The notes beneath the pieces are model-generated. The model made no database searches and was not told where the DNA came from. It saw only the letters and a program-made list of their open reading frames with translations. A stretch of 7,100 bases of DNA from Nitrospiria bacterium (GTDB lineage Bacteria; Nitrospirota; Nitrospiria; JACQBZ01), in assembly GCA_919901335.1 (NCBI GenBank), contig CAKKOZ010000012.1, positions 6,115-13,214 on the forward strand, written 5' to 3'. Made by a program: the position numbers and the translations under genes. This document shows, in pieces, positions 6,081 through 7,100 of this stretch. How positions within the stretch are numbered: the stretch's first letter is position 1; every line of letters begins with the position of its first letter.

Positions 6081-6232
6081 AAGTGTGCGTGGTGAAGTAG
6101 GGGGGTACGATAGTTAAAAAGGGGTCAAGTCGCTGGATGTCCATAGTCCCATAAGTCAAGTAGGCGTCTCCCCCCTCGTCATTCCTCCTAACTCCCTCCC
6201 CCAACCACCGAAAAACGACTAAAAACCATCGT

Positions 6233-6265
6233 TCGGCGAGGACTCCACAAGGGATCGGCGAGGAC
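6233..6265. repeat. 11-bp direct repeat, 22-bp period
   Basis: TCGGCGAGGAC occurs at 6233-6243 and 6255-6265. The 22-bp period is two helical turns, so both copies face the same side of the DNA. No third copy is seen. Its role is unknown. Confidence 0.55.
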
Positions 6266-6288
6266 ATGCTGTTCCCGCCGTAGTATCT

Positions 6289-6308
6289 TCCCTCCCCATC
6301 AGGAGGGA
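6289..6308 (+). other. Hairpin covering a Shine-Dalgarno-like sequence
   Basis: TCCCTCC (6289-6295) pairs with GGAGGGA (6302-6308) across a 6-nt loop. The 3' arm is part of AGGAGGG, a good ribosome-binding sequence 8 nt before ATG 6315. That ATG opens a 42-codon frame that runs antisense into the 3' end of the second toxin and has no recognisable homology, so the hairpin may equally be incidental. Confidence 0.4.
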
Positions 6309-6385
6309 TGAGCCATGTACGAGTGCCGTTGTGCGGCGGACGGGAAGAAGCTGGCGGAGATGGCGAGGCCCCCGCTACACGAATT

Positions 6386-6715
6386 TTACTTTCGCGGCGG
6401 TTCCACAAGACGCAGACGAAGGAGTTTTTTGGCCAACTCATAGATGTCCGCTTTGCTTCCTTTCTTGCGGATTCCCAAGGCGATCACGAAAACAAGAACC
6501 TTGTTTTTCTCCACTTGATAAATGATTCGGTAACGCTGCCCCACGGCGCGGAGGCTCCGATAGCCGCTCAGCTCTCCCGTCAAAGGCTTCCCTTGTTTCT
6601 CCGGTTCCGCTGCCAAGTCATCAATACGGTCTCGGATTTTCTCGCGGACCCGGCGGTCTGAAACCTCCGCCAGCATTTTTAGAGCGGACGGTTGAATGAT
6701 GACGTGATAGGTCAA
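6386..6715 (-). CDS. RelE/ParE-family toxin of the second TA module
   Basis: A 109-residue basic toxin of the RelE/ParE superfamily. Features: an N-terminal strand MTYHVIIQPSA, two helices (about 12-37, rich in Arg), GELSGYRSLRAVGQRYRIIYQV (48-69) as the central basic sheet, and VLVFVIALGIRKKGSKADIY (73-92), with R83, K84, K85 and Y92 near the usual C-terminal catalytic region. Partnering with a Phd/YefM antitoxin and this C-terminal pattern suggest mRNA cleavage, but gyrase inhibition cannot be excluded. The tail ELAKKLLRLRLVEPPRK adds a further helix. The start is TTG 6715, overlapping the antitoxin stop as TTGA, without its own Shine-Dalgarno. It is only distantly similar to the toxin at 5596-5868, so the two modules are not recent duplicates. 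Confidence 0.85.
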   Translation of the reverse strand: MTYHVIIQPSALKMLAEVSDRRVREKIRDRIDDLAAEPEKQGKPLTGELSGYRSLRAVGQRYRIIYQVEKNKVLVFVIALGIRKKGSKADIYELAKKLLRLRLVEPPRK

Positions 6716-6981
6716 AGCCCGAGCTTTTTCTTAGCCTCTTCCCATGGAATCCCTTTCCCCTCTTCCGCTTCTTTGATGCCTTGGCGCAAAGCAGCCATGA
6801 GCTTTTCATCCCCCATGATTTCCAGCGTCTCCACGATCGATTCGTAAAGCTCCCAGGGCATAAGGGCCAAGACCGGCTTTCCTCGTCGTGTCACGGCCAC
6901 CGCTCCGGGCTCCTTGGCCAGGCGTTCGGGCAGGGACGTCAGTTCATGTCTTGCTTCCGTCATCGGAATATCTTTAACCAT
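6712..6981 (-). CDS. Phd/YefM-family antitoxin
   Basis: An 89-residue antitoxin and autorepressor. The N-terminal Phd/YefM DNA-binding and dimerisation domain is visible as IPMTEARHELTSLPERL (5-21), AVAVTRRGKPVLALMPWELY (27-46), the classic strand-turn-strand with RRGKPV followed by the helix starting at PWELYESI. The acidic/basic C-terminal part (about 55-89, ending WEEAKKKLGL) should wrap and neutralise the toxin. ATG 6981 is chosen because GGGAGG lies 8 nt upstream; an internal ATG at 6963 has none. It precedes its toxin with a 4-nt overlap. Its promoter carries two TGTACA boxes, the motif bound by YefM in E. coli. Confidence 0.9.
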   Translation of the reverse strand: MVKDIPMTEARHELTSLPERLAKEPGAVAVTRRGKPVLALMPWELYESIVETLEIMGDEKLMAALRQGIKEAEEGKGIPWEEAKKKLGL

Positions 6982-7004
6982 GGCTTTAACCTCCCGTGCC
7001 TCTC

Positions 7005-7033
7005 AATGTACATCTTAATGTACAGAATGTCAA
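7005..7033 (-). promoter_or_regulatory. Promoter of the second TA operon
   Basis: On the minus strand, perfect -35 TTGACA (7033-7028), 17-bp spacer, -10 TACATT (7010-7005, 4/6). The start point near 6998 gives a leader of about 17 nt containing GGGAGG. The -10 overlaps one of the TGTACA operator boxes. Confidence 0.75.
7007..7024. promoter_or_regulatory. YefM-type operator: two TGTACA boxes
   Basis: Palindromic TGTACA at 7007-7012 and 7019-7024, 12 bp centre to centre, between and over the -10 and spacer of the TA promoter. From memory, the E. coli yefM-yoeB operator has two TGTACA-core palindromes with the same 12-bp spacing. Binding by the antitoxin encoded next to it would repress the operon. 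Confidence 0.75.
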
Positions 7034-7055
7034 GCCGGTCGGCCGCTTTCTTCCC

Positions 7056-7085
7056 TTGACGAAGCAATTTGACGCAGCGTATTCT
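7056..7085 (+). promoter_or_regulatory. Possible plus-strand promoter at the right edge
   Basis: TTGACG (7056-7061, 5/6), 18-bp spacer and TATTCT (7080-7085, 4/6). The start point would fall near 7092, which is the A of an ATG (7092-7094) that begins MTQ before the window ends. No Shine-Dalgarno is seen. This could start a gene divergent from the second TA module, but too little is visible to tell. Confidence 0.25.
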
Positions 7086-7100
7086 GAAACCATGACGCAG

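Larger units (their letters stand above)
5869..6385. other. 517-bp gap between convergent TA modules, no convincing gene
   Basis: The open frames here show no recognisable protein. The region holds an imperfect inverted repeat (CCGCCCCG 5885-5892 against CGGGGTGGCGG 5923-5933), a 12-bp palindrome (5981-5992), overlapping hairpins (6011-6080), a C-rich stretch on the plus strand (6167-6212), an 11-bp direct repeat (6233-6265) and a small hairpin over a Shine-Dalgarno-like AGGAGG (6289-6308). Neither TA operon shows a T-tailed terminator entering it. It could be the remains of a mobile element or decayed gene; I see no transposase fragment. Confidence 0.6.

Noticed and set aside
6108..6165. End of a REP/IS200-like element (TTAAAAAGGGGTCAAGTC)
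   Set aside because: It vaguely recalls ends of some REP-associated elements, but there is no second copy, no matching inverted repeat and no transposase fragment in the window.
5869..6385. CRISPR array or integron attC site
   Set aside because: No regularly spaced repeats longer than 11 bp and only two copies; no attC core sites or integrase could be recognised around the hairpins.
6055..6441. 128-codon minus-strand frame through the gap
   Set aside because: No recognisable motif, low-complexity proline/arginine content, overlap with the toxin 3' end and with the repeat cluster. It looks like a chance frame.

Overview
This is a bacterial chromosomal window, GC-rich by eye in its left part, made of two halves that behave differently. 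The presence of formyl-methionine machinery, an initiator tRNA with encoded CCA and sigma70-type promoters shows a bacterium. The archaeal-type PheS N-terminus at the left edge fits only some bacterial lineages. My impression is a Nitrospirota-like or neighbouring environmental group, but nothing in the window proves a phylum.

Left half (1-5074), all on the minus strand, read right to left: def (peptide deformylase), fmt (Met-tRNA formyltransferase), htpX (membrane M48 protease), rsmB (16S rRNA m5C967 methyltransferase), rpe (ribulose-phosphate 3-epimerase) and the N-terminal part of pheS, which runs off the window. Junctions are tight: def/fmt abut (0 nt), htpX/rsmB are about 10 nt apart, rsmB/rpe 1 nt and rpe/pheS 29 nt. 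This is the familiar def-fmt-rsmB-rpe translation/housekeeping cluster with htpX inserted. htpX has its own promoter (TTGACA, -10 TAGAAT), so the cluster probably has at least two transcription units. The rsmB gene lacks an ATG/GTG/TTG start at the position its homology demands; an AUC codon behind a good Shine-Dalgarno is the best candidate.

Centre (5075-5280): a strong promoter, an initiator tRNA-fMet gene and a hairpin terminator on the plus strand, divergent from def. The initiator tRNA and the enzymes that formylate and deformylate its methionine are therefore neighbours.

Right half (5281-7100) looks like an accessory segment beside the tRNA. There are two type II toxin-antitoxin modules facing each other: a plus-strand ribbon-helix-helix antitoxin with a RelE toxin (5369-5868), and a minus-strand Phd/YefM antitoxin with a RelE/ParE toxin (6386-6981). 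In both, the toxin starts at a TTG that overlaps the antitoxin stop in a TTGA quartet. Each has a promoter covered by a palindromic operator candidate; that of the second is a pair of TGTACA boxes 12 bp apart, as in yefM-yoeB. Between them lie 517 bp without a convincing gene but with palindromes, direct repeats and a set of mutually exclusive hairpins.

No clear new multi-gene system is visible. The most unusual points are the AUC start of rsmB, the fMet cycle cluster, the near-leaderless tRNA promoter and the structured DNA between the convergent TA modules.
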